Shown: positions 34,428 to 43,854 of the stretch, in pieces
How the letters are laid out: every line of letters begins with the position of its first letter
How positions within the stretch are numbered: position 1 is the first letter of the stretch
Assembly: GCF_000341105.1 (NCBI RefSeq)
Contig: NZ_ANBB01000052.1
Span: 1-64,000, forward strand
DNA length: 64,000 nucleotides
Direction: 5' to 3'
Source: Nocardiopsis potens DSM 45234
GTDB taxonomy: Bacteria; Actinomycetota; Actinomycetes; Streptosporangiales; Streptosporangiaceae
Position numbers and translations under genes: made by a program
Notes under the pieces: model-generated
Told to the model about the DNA's origin: nothing
Database searches by the model: none
The model's input: the letters and a program-made list of their open reading frames with translations, nothing else

Positions 34428-35378
34428 TCAGCCCGCCCCGCCGTACACCGGGTAGTGGTCGCTGTAGTCGGTGTAGGTGTACTCCTTGCCCCAGGAGGTC
34501 ACGGTCCAGGGCTCGCTGTGCACCTCCCGGGTCTCGTTGGTGTAGGAGGCCGGCGCGGCGCCGTTGGCGATCGGCAGCACGTGGTCGAGGGCCTCGCGGG
34601 CGGAGCCCGGGTACCGCTCGCCGGCGATGGAGTTGGTCTCCGGGTCGAAGGAGTACGGCGCCCCGGCGGCGTCCGGGCGCACCGCGCCCAGCTGCCCGAT
34701 CATCGAGTCGTACTCGGCGGTGCCGCCGATGACGTTGAAGTCGCCGGCGACGTAGACCGGCTCGTCGTCGGGGATGTCCTTCTCCGCCAGCACGGTGGCG
34801 ATCCGGTCCAGCTGCGACCAGCGCACGTCCACGTCCAGGTCGCCGGCGCAGCCGTCGTCGGCGGACTGCAGGTGGGTGCCGACCACGTGCAGCGGGCCGG
34901 ACGGGGTGTCCAGCTCGACGTAGGCGAAGCCCTTGCCGGAGAACCAGTCGCCGCCGCAGGCGTCGGCGAAGATGTGCTGCTCGGCGCGGACGATGGGCCA
35001 CCGGCTCAGCACGGCGACCCCGCCGTCCTCGGAGGTCCCGCCGCGGTAGCCGGTGGTGGCGTCCCAGCCGGACTTGGAGCGCCCCACCACCGGGGTGGCG
35101 TGCGGGTACTCCGCGGAGAGGTTGTCGATCAGCCGGTCGGAGGAGGAGTTGTCGAACGCCTCCTGCAGGACCACCACGTCCTGGCCGGAGACCAGCCCGT
35201 CCTCGGCGATGCTGTCGGCGCGCAGGTCCTGGCCCCAGTTGGGGTAGAGGTTCTTCGACATGAGGAAGACGTTGTAGGTGGCGATCGCCGGAGCGCCGTC
35301 GGCGGCGGCCGGAGGGGCGGCCGCCACCGACGCGGCTCCGAGCAGTGCGGCGAACATGAGCGGGATTCGCTTTCTCAT
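34428..35378 (-). CDS. Secreted endonuclease/exonuclease/phosphatase-fold phosphodiesterase (sphingomyelinase-like)
   Basis: A 316-residue exported enzyme. Signal peptide 1-27 (MRKRIP, hydrophobic core, AAA-D). The EEP-fold catalytic set is ATYNVFLM (metal Asn), VVVLQEAFD (metal Glu), VGTHLQS (His), VAGDFNV (Asp/Asn) and DYSDHYPV (general-base His). Order and length match bacterial neutral sphingomyelinases/phospholipase C enzymes, so a phosphodiester lipid or nucleic acid is cleaved outside the cell; the substrate is not determined. Confidence 0.85.
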   Translation of the reverse strand: MRKRIPLMFAALLGAASVAAAPPAAADGAPAIATYNVFLMSKNLYPNWGQDLRADSIAEDGLVSGQDVVVLQEAFDNSSSDRLIDNLSAEYPHATPVVGRSKSGWDATTGYRGGTSEDGGVAVLSRWPIVRAEQHIFADACGGDWFSGKGFAYVELDTPSGPLHVVGTHLQSADDGCAGDLDVDVRWSQLDRIATVLAEKDIPDDEPVYVAGDFNVIGGTAEYDSMIGQLGAVRPDAAGAPYSFDPETNSIAGERYPGSAREALDHVLPIANGAAPASYTNETREVHSEPWTVTSWGKEYTYTDYSDHYPVYGGAG

Positions 35379-35488
35379 GTCCGACAACCTGCCGGACCCG
35401 GGTCTCTCCCCGGTCACCGGGCGGTGGCCGTGCGGTGACGGAACGGTTCCGCTTCCTCCGCGCGCGCCCCGGCGGCTCCGGGAAACGG

Positions 35489-35516
35489 CGATGCCCGCGG
35501 CGGTGCGCGGGCATCG
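35489..35516. terminator. 11-bp stem terminator of the UDP-glucose dehydrogenase gene
   Basis: CGATGCCCGCG (35489-35499) pairs with CGCGGGCATCG (35506-35516), just beyond the ugd stop at 35535 on the minus strand. Confidence 0.65.
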
Positions 35517-35534
35517 GGGGAGGGGAAGGGGAGG

Positions 35535-36866
35535 TCAGGGGCGGCCGAGGGCCCGGTAGGTCCAGCCGCGGGCGCGCCAGTGCTCCGGGTCGAGGACGTT
35601 GCGGCCGTCGACGATCTTCGGTTCGGCCACCACCTTGGCCAGCTCGTCCGGGTCGGCGTCGCGGAACTCGGCCCACTCGGTGAGCAGCAGCACCACGTCG
35701 GCGTCGCGCACCGCCTCCAGCATGGAGTGCGCGTAGTTCAGCTCGGGGTGCTCTCTCCGGGCCCGCTCCAGCGCCTCCGGGTCGTACACGGTGACCGTGG
35801 CGCCCAGCGAGGCGATGGTGGAGGCGACGTCCAGCGCGGGGGAGTCGCGGATGTCGTCGGAGTTGGGTTTGAACGCCGCGCCCAGCACGCCCACCGTGCG
35901 CCCGGCGAACCCGCCGCCGATCAGCCCGCGGGCGATGTCCACGGTGCGCGCCCGGCGGCGCTGGTTGATCGCGTCCACCTCGCGCAGGAAGGAGAGCGCG
36001 GGCTCCACGCCCAGCTCGTCGGCGCGGGCCATGAACGCGCGGATGTCCTTGGGCAGGCAGCCGCCGCCGAAGCCCAGGCCGGGGCCGAGGAACTTGCCGC
36101 CGATCCGGTCGTCGTGGGAGAGCGCCTCGGCGAGCCGCATCACGTCCGCCCCGGCGGCCTCGGAGACCTCGGCCATCGCGTTGATGAAGGAGATCTTGGT
36201 GGCCAGGAAGGCGTTGGCGGAGATCTTCACCAGCTCCGCCGTCTGCAGGTCGGTGACGAGGAACGGCACCCCGTCGGCGATCTGCTTGGCGGAGACCTCG
36301 CGCATCACCGCCTTCACCCGCTCGGAGTCGGTGCCGACCACGATCCGGTTGGGGTGCAGGGTGTCGGTCACGCCGAAGCCCTCGCGCAGGAACTCCGGGC
36401 TCCAGCCCAGCTCGACGGCGTCGCCGGCCGGGGCCAGCGCGCGCAGCCGGGCGGCCAGCACCGCGGCGGTGCCCACCGGGACGGTGGACTTGCCGATCAC
36501 CACCGCCGGGCCGGTCAACCGGGGGCCCAGCTCCTCGATCGCGGCCTTGACGTAGGTCAGGTCGGCGGCGCCGGAGTCGTCCCGCTGCGGGGTGCCCACG
36601 CAGATGAAGTGGACGTCGGCGAAGGCCGCGGCCTCGTCGTAGTCGGTGGTGAACCGGAGCCGCCCCGAGGCCAGGTTGCGGGTGAGCACCTCTTCCAGGC
36701 CGGGTTCGTAGAAGGGCACGCGGCCGGCGGACAGCTCGGCGACCTTGACCGGGTCGATGTCGAGGCCGATCACCTCGAACCCCAGCTCCGCCATGCACGC
36801 GGCATGGGTGGCGCCGAGGTAGCCGGTGCCGATCACCGAGATCCTGCTGCGCGCTTCTGCGACCAA
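35535..36866 (-). CDS. UDP-glucose 6-dehydrogenase
   Basis: A 443-residue NAD-dependent enzyme oxidising UDP-glucose to UDP-glucuronate. Rossmann motif VIGTGYLGATHA (11-22), GKSTVPVGT (125-133), FLREGFGV (159-166), conserved LKISANAFLATKISF-type helix (213-227) and catalytic Cys270 in GFGGGCLPKD. TTG at 36866 follows AAGGAAGG with good spacing. Supplies an acidic sugar nucleotide, probably to the glycopolymer genes that begin 2 kb away. Confidence 0.9.
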   Translation of the reverse strand: MVAEARSRISVIGTGYLGATHAACMAELGFEVIGLDIDPVKVAELSAGRVPFYEPGLEEVLTRNLASGRLRFTTDYDEAAAFADVHFICVGTPQRDDSGAADLTYVKAAIEELGPRLTGPAVVIGKSTVPVGTAAVLAARLRALAPAGDAVELGWSPEFLREGFGVTDTLHPNRIVVGTDSERVKAVMREVSAKQIADGVPFLVTDLQTAELVKISANAFLATKISFINAMAEVSEAAGADVMRLAEALSHDDRIGGKFLGPGLGFGGGCLPKDIRAFMARADELGVEPALSFLREVDAINQRRRARTVDIARGLIGGGFAGRTVGVLGAAFKPNSDDIRDSPALDVASTIASLGATVTVYDPEALERARREHPELNYAHSMLEAVRDADVVLLLTEWAEFRDADPDELAKVVAEPKIVDGRNVLDPEHWRARGWTYRALGRP

Positions 36867-37143
36867 TGCTCTGTCCTTCCTTACGGCCGGCCGGGGGGAT
36901 GCTGCCCGGCGCTCCGCCCGGACGCCCTCGGGGGTGCGGGAGCGCCCTTCCCGGTCGCGGGCGGGCTGCGGTGCCCGGGACTCCGCCGACCCGGTGCTCC
37001 GCGGCGCGGGGTCGTTTCACAGAGACATTTCCGGTGAGGGGGTCCGGTCAACATCGCGGCGCCCCAAGGTTACCCCCGGGTCGTGCGGCGGACGCCGCGG
37101 GCCGGGCGGGGAGCCCGAATGTGGTGAACGGCTCCCCCGCTGA

Positions 37144-37740
37144 TCAGCGCCGGAACTCCTGGGTCCGGGAGGCCTCCGGCTCCGCGGAGAGGCTCTCCCA
37201 GCCGCCCCCTCCGGGTCCGCGCCGGAACGGGGTGGTGGTCTTCTCAGGGTCGCCGGGGAGCGGCGCGGGACCGGGAGCGGGCTCGCCCGCGGGCGCCGGG
37301 ACCGGCGGGGCGGGGGGAGGGGCGGAGGCGGCCGGGGCCGCGGCGCGCCGGCGCCACCGGGACGGCGACATCGCGGCGATGAAGAACAGGGTGCCGAGCA
37401 GCAGGCCGGCGGGGAGCGCCGGGCCCTCCGGGTGGACCAGCGCCCCCTCGGGCAGCCAGGACGGGATCGAGGCGGGGGCGACCAGCGGCCACACCCCGTA
37501 GCCCAGGAGCAGCACGCCCGCGCCGAGCGGGGCCAGCGGCGATATCCGGGCGCCGGCGGCGAACCCGCCCGCGGCGCCGAGCGCCATCAGCACGCCCAGC
37601 GGCACCGAGGCGGCCGAGGCGTCCACCTGGCCGGCGGATCCGGTGTGCTCGGCGAGGGCGACCGCCGCCCATCCGGCCCCGAACCAGGCCGCGGGGGCGA
37701 GGACCAGCCCGGCGAGGAGTCCGAGCACGTGGCGCAGCAT
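37144..37740 (-). CDS. Hypothetical four-helix membrane protein
   Basis: A 198-residue protein with four hydrophobic segments (about 5-27, 46-68, 73-93, 106-126) and a Pro/Ala-rich cytoplasmic tail. ATG at 37740 has GGAGGA five bases upstream; an in-frame TTG at 37782 lies farther out. Unrecognised; the layout resembles small actinobacterial membrane proteins of unknown function. Confidence 0.6.
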   Translation of the reverse strand: MLRHVLGLLAGLVLAPAAWFGAGWAAVALAEHTGSAGQVDASAASVPLGVLMALGAAGGFAAGARISPLAPLGAGVLLLGYGVWPLVAPASIPSWLPEGALVHPEGPALPAGLLLGTLFFIAAMSPSRWRRRAAAPAASAPPPAPPVPAPAGEPAPGPAPLPGDPEKTTTPFRRGPGGGGWESLSAEPEASRTQEFRR

Positions 37741-37835
37741 GGCTTCCTCCGCTCGATCGACCCTTTCCTCCACGGTATCCAACCGCGTTCCCGGCGACCC
37801 TTAAGGGAGATCGGGGGAGTCGCGCCGGATCGGTG

Positions 37836-38063
37836 CTATAGCGCTTTTCGGGCCGCGCCGCCGAAAGCGCCCACCGCGGCGCCGAGCGCGAACATCGCCG
37901 CCTCGTCCTCGTTCATCCGCACGATTCCGGAGACGAGTTTGACGGCGTAGGGCCGGGGGGCGCCGCGGTCCACCTCGACTCCGTCGATGACGCCCTGGGC
38001 ATGCAGCAGCTTCAAGGCCTCACCGACCTGCCGGGGCCGGTCTCCCTCGGATAGCAACGCCAT
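37836..38063 (-). CDS. Small hypothetical protein (75 aa)
   Basis: A 75-residue protein: a helical start (GDRPRQVGEALKLLHAQGVI) reminiscent of a small winged-helix half, then VDRGAPRPYAVKLVSG, then a Gly/Ala-rich hydrophobic end. TAATCT upstream could be a -10. Too short for confident assignment; codon use looks genuine. Confidence 0.5.
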   Translation of the reverse strand: MALLSEGDRPRQVGEALKLLHAQGVIDGVEVDRGAPRPYAVKLVSGIVRMNEDEAAMFALGAAVGAFGGAARKAL

Positions 38064-38248
38064 ACCGCCACCCTAGATTAGGATCGGCGGAACGGTCGGC
38101 CGTCGAGCGGGGGGCAACGGTGTGGTCGGCGTGCGTGCGCTGGATATGCGAAAGTTGTCGGCGCCCTAATCCGGAGAAATGGGACTACTGCACCTATTGC
38201 TTCAATCCGAAGCCGGGTTGACGGACAGGGCTTATCGGGCAGGGGGCC

Positions 38249-38304
38249 GGTCTCGGCGCCGCCGCGGTCCCGAGCCGCGTCGGAACCGCGGCGGCGCCGA
38301 GACC
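38249..38304. terminator. 20-bp stem terminator of the second LCP gene
   Basis: Arms 38249-38268 and 38285-38304 are perfectly complementary around a 16-base loop, immediately past the LCP stop (38323, minus strand). Confidence 0.75.
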
Positions 38305-38322
38305 GACGGAGGAGGGCCGCCC

Positions 38323-39855
38323 TCAGCCGCAGACGTTCTCCGCGCCGCTCTTCGGCGCCGAGCCGCCGCCCGAGCCGCCGGGCGACGGGGCGGCCGGGGA
38401 GGCGCCCCCCTCCACCTCGCCCACCTCGGTGAAGTCGAAGCCCAGCACCACCTGGACCTCCTCGCCGGCGGTCGGGTCGGCCTCCAGCTCCGCCCCGGGC
38501 AGCGCGGAGGCCACCAGCTCGGCCTCGGCCTCGGCGTCCGGCGCGTGCCGGACCGTGGTGGTCTCCACATCGCGCGAACTCCAGTTCTGCGCCTGCCCGG
38601 GGACCGAGAAGCCCTGCGCGGCCAGCGCGTCGGCGGCCTCGTTCCCCAGCCCCGGGGTGCCGATGCCGTTGAAGACCTGGACCGTCACGTCCTGCGGCCG
38701 GGGCCCGCCGCCCCCGCCGGAACCGCCGCCCTCCCCGCCGCCCTCGGTGCCCTCCAGCGGCTCGTCGGCGGAGATCCGGGCGAACATCTCCGCTGCCGCC
38801 GGGCGGTCCCAGGTGACCGCGACGTCGCCGTGCGGCGTCCAGAACGCCGGGTCGTCCACCGGGACCTGGGTGAACGAGACGTCCTCCAGGCCGATGGAGC
38901 GGAGCTGCCCGCCCAGCCGGTTGATGGCCGCGGTGTCCAGCTCCCGGTCCACGGTGACGCTGCTCAGCGCGGTGTCCAGGAACGCCGAGAAGCGGGCCGG
39001 GTCGCTCAGCGTGTCGCTGCTCAGCGCCTTGTCCAGCAGCGCGGCCATCACCTGCTGCTGGCGGTCGATCCGGTCCAGGTCGCCCCCGCTGGTCTTGCGG
39101 GTGCGGGCGAAGGCGAGCGCCTCGCGCCCGTCCACCTGGTGGGTGCCGGCCGCCATGTCCAGCTGCGCCTTCTCGTCCTGGATCGGCTCGGGCAGGCACA
39201 CCTCGATGCCGTCCAGCGCGTCCACCACGTCGACGAACCCGGAGAAGTCGATCTCCACGTAGTGGTCGATGCGCACGTCGGTGGCGGCCTCCACGGTCTG
39301 CACCGCCAGCTGCGGGCCGCCGTAGGCGTAGGCCGCGTTGATCTTGTTCTCGCCCTCGCCGGGGACGTCCACCCAGGAGTCCCGGGGGATGCCGACCACG
39401 GTCACGGCGTCCCGGGAGGCGTTCAGGTGGACCAGCATCATGGTGTCGGCGCGCTGCCCGTCCGCGCTGCCCACGCCCAGGTCGCTCTTTGCCGCCCCGT
39501 CCATGCCCTCCCGGGAGTCGGAGCCGATGACCAGGAAGTCCAGCGAGCCCTCGGGGCCGTTGTCGGGCCGGTCGCCCAGCGCGCCGAACACGTCGAACCG
39601 GTTGAGGTTGCCCGACATCCACCCGGTCAGCGCCCAGGCGGTGCCCGAGGCGAGCAGCACCAGCACCGACAGGGCGCCGGCCAGCAGCAGGGTCACCCGG
39701 CGGCGGCGCACCGCGGGGGCGGGGGTGAGCGGACGCCGCGGGCCGCCCCGGGCCGGGCCGCCCCGCTCCGGGGGCGTGGGCGAGGACCGCACCCTGCGGA
39801 ACTCCGGCCCCCCGCTCCCGTCCCGCCCCTGCCCGTCTCCCCTGCGCTCGCCCAC
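38323..39855 (-). CDS. LCP family ligase with C-terminal LytR_C domain
   Basis: A 510-residue glycopolymer-peptidoglycan ligase. A disordered Pro/Arg/Gly-rich N-terminus (1-52), a transmembrane helix (about 53-77), the LCP domain (about 100-320: LVIGSDSREG, QRADTMMLVHL, GIPRDSWV, LAFARTRK, LDRIDRQQQ) and a Gly-rich linker precede a LytR_C domain (about 390-480). The start GTG follows GGAGG. It marks the left edge of the glycopolymer region. Confidence 0.92.
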   Translation of the reverse strand: MGERRGDGQGRDGSGGPEFRRVRSSPTPPERGGPARGGPRRPLTPAPAVRRRRVTLLLAGALSVLVLLASGTAWALTGWMSGNLNRFDVFGALGDRPDNGPEGSLDFLVIGSDSREGMDGAAKSDLGVGSADGQRADTMMLVHLNASRDAVTVVGIPRDSWVDVPGEGENKINAAYAYGGPQLAVQTVEAATDVRIDHYVEIDFSGFVDVVDALDGIEVCLPEPIQDEKAQLDMAAGTHQVDGREALAFARTRKTSGGDLDRIDRQQQVMAALLDKALSSDTLSDPARFSAFLDTALSSVTVDRELDTAAINRLGGQLRSIGLEDVSFTQVPVDDPAFWTPHGDVAVTWDRPAAAEMFARISADEPLEGTEGGGEGGGSGGGGGPRPQDVTVQVFNGIGTPGLGNEAADALAAQGFSVPGQAQNWSSRDVETTTVRHAPDAEAEAELVASALPGAELEADPTAGEEVQVVLGFDFTEVGEVEGGASPAAPSPGGSGGGSAPKSGAENVCG

Positions 39856-40079
39856 TGGGTGTCCTCCAGCCCCCGATGACGGCCCCCCGGCTGCCGCTCC
39901 CAGGTTGTCATTGAATCCACCGATGGGTCGGCCATGTCGCCCCCGGCGTGTTGTCCCGGGTGTGACGCGCAGGGGCCCGTCCCGGTTCTTCCCGCGCTTG
40001 GCGGGACCCTCCCCGCGGTTGCAGTACCGTTACACCGTCCACCCGTATGGAACGACCCCGGAGAACCAAGGGGACCCCT

Positions 40080-41081
40080 GTGAGCTGGCCCGCCGTATCC
40101 GTCGTCATGCCCGTACTGAACGAGGAGCGCCACCTCGAGGCCGCCGTGCGGCACGTGCTCGCCCAGGAGTACCCGGGCGACATGGAGGTGGTGCTCGGCG
40201 TGGGCCCCTCCGAGGACCGCACCCGGGAGGTCGCCGACGCGCTGGCCGCGGCCGACCCGCGGGTGGTCGTGGTGGACAACCCCACCGGCCGCACCCCCGC
40301 CGGGCTCAACGCGGCGATCGGGGCCTCCTCGCACGAGATCGTGGCCCGCATCGACGGCCACGCGATGATGCCCTCCGACTACCTGCGGGTGGCGGTGGAG
40401 ACGCTGGAGGAGACCGGCGCGGACAACGTGGGCGGCATCATGGCCGCCGAGGGCGAGACCCCCTGGGAGAAGGCGGTCGCCGCCGCGATGACCTCCAAGG
40501 TCGGGGTCGGCAACGCGCGCTTCCACACCGGCGGCGAGGGCGGCCCGGCCGACACCGTCTACCTCGGCGTGTTCCGCCGCTCGGCGCTGGACCGGGTCGG
40601 CGGCTACGACGAGGCGTTCCTCCGCGCCCAGGACTGGGAGATGAACCACCGGATCCGGGAGACCGGCGGGACGGTCTGGTTCCAGCCGCGGATGCGGGTC
40701 TCCTACCGGCCCCGGCCGACCCCGGCCAAGCTGGCCAAGCAGTACTTCCACTACGGGCGCTGGCGGCGCGTGGTGGCGCGTCAGCACAAGGGCACCATCA
40801 ACCTGCGCTACCTGGCGCCGCCGGCCGCCGTCGCGGGCATCGCGGCCGGCCTGGTCGGCGGGTTCTTCTTCTGGCCGGCCTGGCTGGTCCCGGGCGGCTA
40901 CGCCGCTGCGGTCCTGGCCGCCTCGGTCCCGCTCGGCTCCGGGCTGCCCGCCAAGGGGCGGCTGTCGGTCCCGGTGGCCCTGGCCACCATGCACATGGCC
41001 TGGGGGGTGGGCTTCATCACCAGCCCGCCGAGCCTGGGCGCGGACTCGCGCACCGCCCGCGCCCAGCGCGAGAACGCCTGA
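40080..41081 (+). CDS. Family 2 glycosyltransferase with C-terminal membrane segments
   Basis: A 333-residue GT2 enzyme. MSWPAVSVVMPVLNEERHL opens the GT-A fold, a metal-binding-like IDGHAM (for DxD) lies near 96-101, and acceptor-site AQDWEMNHRI is near 190-199 (in place of the QxxRW-type ED motif). Three or so hydrophobic segments end the protein, so it acts at the membrane. GTG at 40080 follows AAGGGGA; an ATG at 40047 would add a non-conserved stub. Divergent from the LCP gene, probably serving the same polymer. Confidence 0.88.
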   Translation: MSWPAVSVVMPVLNEERHLEAAVRHVLAQEYPGDMEVVLGVGPSEDRTREVADALAAADPRVVVVDNPTGRTPAGLNAAIGASSHEIVARIDGHAMMPSDYLRVAVETLEETGADNVGGIMAAEGETPWEKAVAAAMTSKVGVGNARFHTGGEGGPADTVYLGVFRRSALDRVGGYDEAFLRAQDWEMNHRIRETGGTVWFQPRMRVSYRPRPTPAKLAKQYFHYGRWRRVVARQHKGTINLRYLAPPAAVAGIAAGLVGGFFFWPAWLVPGGYAAAVLAASVPLGSGLPAKGRLSVPVALATMHMAWGVGFITSPPSLGADSRTARAQRENA

Positions 41082-41113
41082 GGCGCCCCGCCCTCGGGGT
41101 GGGGGAGAGCGGG

Positions 41114-41887
41114 TCACTCCGCGGCGGGCGGCGCGCCCTCCTTGAGTGCGGCGACCACGCCCGGGACGTCGTCGACCACGACCGCGTCCACCCCGGCCTC
41201 GGCGAACCGGGCGGCGTCCACCGGGTCCGGGCACCAGGAGACCACCTCCAGGCCGGCCCGGTGCGCGGTGTCCACGGTGTACCCGACGCCGCGCCGGCCC
41301 GGCCGGGGCGCGTCCCCGGTCAGCCCGAAGGAGCGCGCGTCGATCGCCACGATCGCGCAGCCCAGCCCGGCCGCCCCGGCCACCGCCTGGTCCAGCGGGT
41401 TGCGCACGAACGGCATCCACGCGGTCGGCACCCCGGGGGCGTCCCGGTGCACCCGGAGCAGGACCGCCGGGTCGAAGGAGCAGACGAACAGCCTGCGGTG
41501 CGCGGCCTCCCGGCGCAGCACCGGGGCGAGCAGCGCCCCGGTCCGCCGCTCCGGCGGGTCGGCCGCGTCCTCCATCACCGTCTTGACGTCGACGTCCAGC
41601 CCGACCTCCGGGGGGAGCGCGGCCAGCGCGTCGTCCAGCGCGACCAGCCCGGCCTCGCGGCACTGCGCGGCGGTGAGGTCCACCACCGCCCGCCCGTCGC
41701 CCAGCGCCGCGTCGTGGTGGAGCACCAGGACGTCGTCGGAGGTGCGGCGCACGTCGATCTCGATCCAGGAGGCGCCCGCCTCGACCGCGGCCAGGTAGGA
41801 GGCGACCGTGTTCTCCCGCAGCCCGCCGGCCGACCCCCGGCCGGCGCCGCGGTGCCCGATGACCTCGGTGGGGGTGAAGACCGCCAT
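41114..41887 (-). CDS. Glycerophosphodiester phosphodiesterase family protein
   Basis: A 257-residue GDPD-type TIM barrel that cleaves glycerophosphodiesters. Catalytic His12-Arg13 (GHRG), Glu43/Asp45 (IEIDVRRTSD) and His58 (HHD) are in place, and the protein ends VDAVVVDDVPGVVAAL. No signal peptide, so it is cytoplasmic. It overlaps the cytidylyltransferase stop by ATGA, pointing to joint function, for example recycling or trimming glycerol-phosphate intermediates of a teichoic-acid-like polymer. Confidence 0.85.
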   Translation of the reverse strand: MAVFTPTEVIGHRGAGRGSAGGLRENTVASYLAAVEAGASWIEIDVRRTSDDVLVLHHDAALGDGRAVVDLTAAQCREAGLVALDDALAALPPEVGLDVDVKTVMEDAADPPERRTGALLAPVLRREAAHRRLFVCSFDPAVLLRVHRDAPGVPTAWMPFVRNPLDQAVAGAAGLGCAIVAIDARSFGLTGDAPRPGRRGVGYTVDTAHRAGLEVVSWCPDPVDAARFAEAGVDAVVVDDVPGVVAALKEGAPPAAE

Positions 41888-42621
41888 CAGCCGTCCCTTC
41901 CGGTTCCCGCGTCCCGGCGGAGCAGGGCCTCGGCGACCTCGACGTCCCCCGGGTGGGTGATCTTGATGTTGGACTCGGTGCCGGCCACGATCCGCACCGG
42001 TTCGCCGGGCAGGTAGCGCAGCACCACCCCGCAGTCGTCGGTGGCGACCAGCTCCGGGTCGGCCAGGGCCAGTTCGTAGGCGCGCCGCAGCACCCCCAGC
42101 CGGAAGCCCTGCGGGGTCTGCATCCGGCGCAGCTCGGAGCGGGGCGGGACCTCGGCGATCACCTCGGTGCCGCCCGGGGCCGCCGCCACCCGCACCACGG
42201 TGTCGGAGGAGGGCACCCCGACGCCGACCGCGCCCGCCCCGGCCAGTGCCTCCACCACCGCGCCGATGGTCGCCCGGGCCACCAGCGGGCGCACCGCGTC
42301 GTGGATGAGCAGCAGGTCTCCGTCGCCGCGGGCGGCCACCGCGCGCAGCGCCGCGGTGGAGCTCTCGGTCCGGGTGGCGCCGCCGGGCAGCACCGCCGAG
42401 ACCTTGGCGGCCCCGGAGCCCTTCACGATCCGCTCCACCTCGGACAGGTGCTCGGGGACCATGAACACCACGATCTCGTCCACCTCGGGGGCGGCCTCGA
42501 ACGCCGCGATCGAGTGCTCGATGATCGGCCGCCCGGCCAGGGGCAGCAGCTGCTTGGGGAGGGGCCCGCCCATCCGGGCGCCCACGCCGCCCGCGAGGAT
42601 CGCGGCGGTCACGTGCGGCAT
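41887..42621 (-). CDS. IspD/TarI-family cytidylyltransferase
   Basis: A 244-residue CTP transferase. AAILAGGVGARMGGPLPKQL is the nucleotide loop, HDAVRPLV the metal region, RMQTPQGFRL and TDDCGVVL follow, and it ends IKITHPGDVEVAEALL. LAGG (not AAG) and the PLPKQ spacing resemble TarI ribitol-5-phosphate cytidylyltransferase more than classical IspD. The neighbourhood (GDPD, TagGH-like exporter, polyol dehydrogenase) also argues for a CDP-polyol. The MEP-pathway role cannot be excluded. GAGG precedes the ATG. Confidence 0.8.
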   Translation of the reverse strand: MPHVTAAILAGGVGARMGGPLPKQLLPLAGRPIIEHSIAAFEAAPEVDEIVVFMVPEHLSEVERIVKGSGAAKVSAVLPGGATRTESSTAALRAVAARGDGDLLLIHDAVRPLVARATIGAVVEALAGAGAVGVGVPSSDTVVRVAAAPGGTEVIAEVPPRSELRRMQTPQGFRLGVLRRAYELALADPELVATDDCGVVLRYLPGEPVRIVAGTESNIKITHPGDVEVAEALLRRDAGTGRDG

Positions 42622-43026
42622 CGCGCACCTCGCTTCCGTCTCACCGAAAAAATATTGGCTTCCGGGCGGTCCGTCGATCACGGGCGGAAGGAGGCGGGAG
42701 GGGACGGGAGGGAGAGAAGTGCGGACCGCGCGGGGAGGAACCGTCCGCCGCGCCGGTACTCTTGTGACGCCTGAACGGATGGCCGCTCCGTCGATGTGAC
42801 AGGATCGGCCACCGAACCCGGGGCGGGCGCCCGCTTCGCGCGCCGCCGCGCCGCCGCCCCGGAGATCCGACCCCTGAACCGCACGGCCTCCCGGGCCACA
42901 GTCCCGGGCCGGGCCGCGGCCGCCCCGCGCGGTACCCGCGGTTCACCCCGGCCGGCCCCGCGTCCCCCAAGCCCATGTCGCGCCCGGCCCCGCAAGTGTC
43001 GAACCTGCACACACGAGGAGGTGGCG
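42622..43026. other. Divergent intergenic region of the glycopolymer cluster
   Basis: About 400 bp between the cytidylyltransferase (minus) and the exporter permease (plus). An AT-rich patch GAAAAAATATTGG (42646-42658) gives TATTTT as a possible minus-strand -10. GAGGAGG (43015-43021) is the SD of the permease. No gene was seen. Confidence 0.45.
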
Positions 43027-43854
43027 GTGGCGTCAAGGGCGCTGTCCGTCTGGCAGAACCGGCAGGTCGTGGGCCTCCTGGTCAAGCGAGACCTGAAGGT
43101 CAAATACCAGAAGTCGATTCTGGGCTACGCGTGGTCGATGCTGGAGCCGCTGGCCATGGCCGGCGTCTACTTCTTCGTGTTCGGCCTGATCTTCAACACC
43201 AACCGGGGGGTCCCGGGCGGGGACGACGCCCCCGGCGGCTACCTGCTCTTCCTCATCTCCGGCCTGCTGCCCTGGCTCTGGTTCAGCACCGCGCTGAACG
43301 AGGCGCCCAAGGCGCTGATCTCCCAGGCCAAGCTGATCACCACGATGAAGGTCCCGCGGGAGATCTTCCCGATCGCCGTGGTCACCCGCGGGTTCGTCGA
43401 CTACCTGTTCACCTGGCCGGTGCTGCTGCTCTTCGTGTTCGCGCTGAGCGGCCGGACCCACCTGATGGGCCTGCTGGTCTGGCTGCCGCTGGCGCTGCTG
43501 GTGCAGTACGCCTTCACCCTCGGCGTGACCTTCCTGCTCGCCTCGGTGAACGTGCTGGTCCGCGACGTCGAGCGGGTGGTCCGTATCCTGAACCGGGTGC
43601 TGTTCTACGCCTCGGCCATCATCATCCCGTCCGGAATGGTGCTGGACTCCGATTCGTTCCCGCAGTGGTTCAAGGTCCTCTACGAGCTCAACCCCCTGCT
43701 CGGCATCTTCAAGATGCACCACGCGGTCTGGTACCCGGCAGACGCCCCGAACGCGTTCATCCTGGGCACCTCGATCGGAGGGGCGATCATCGCCCTCGCC
43801 GTCGGATACTGGACGTTCCGGCGGTTGGAGACGTCCGTCCTGAAGGAGCTGTGA
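43027..43854 (+). CDS. ABC exporter permease, TagG-like
   Basis: A 275-residue ABC-2-type permease with six transmembrane helices, exporting lipid-linked polysaccharide or teichoic acid. Family hallmarks are VKRDLKVKYQKSILGYAWSMLEPL (23-46, in part) and NPLLGIFKMHHAVWYP near the end. GTG at 43027 lies five bases after GAGGAGG; the earlier GTG at 43021 overlaps that SD. It shares ATGA-type overlap with the ATPase gene. Confidence 0.88.
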   Translation: MASRALSVWQNRQVVGLLVKRDLKVKYQKSILGYAWSMLEPLAMAGVYFFVFGLIFNTNRGVPGGDDAPGGYLLFLISGLLPWLWFSTALNEAPKALISQAKLITTMKVPREIFPIAVVTRGFVDYLFTWPVLLLFVFALSGRTHLMGLLVWLPLALLVQYAFTLGVTFLLASVNVLVRDVERVVRILNRVLFYASAIIIPSGMVLDSDSFPQWFKVLYELNPLLGIFKMHHAVWYPADAPNAFILGTSIGGAIIALAVGYWTFRRLETSVLKEL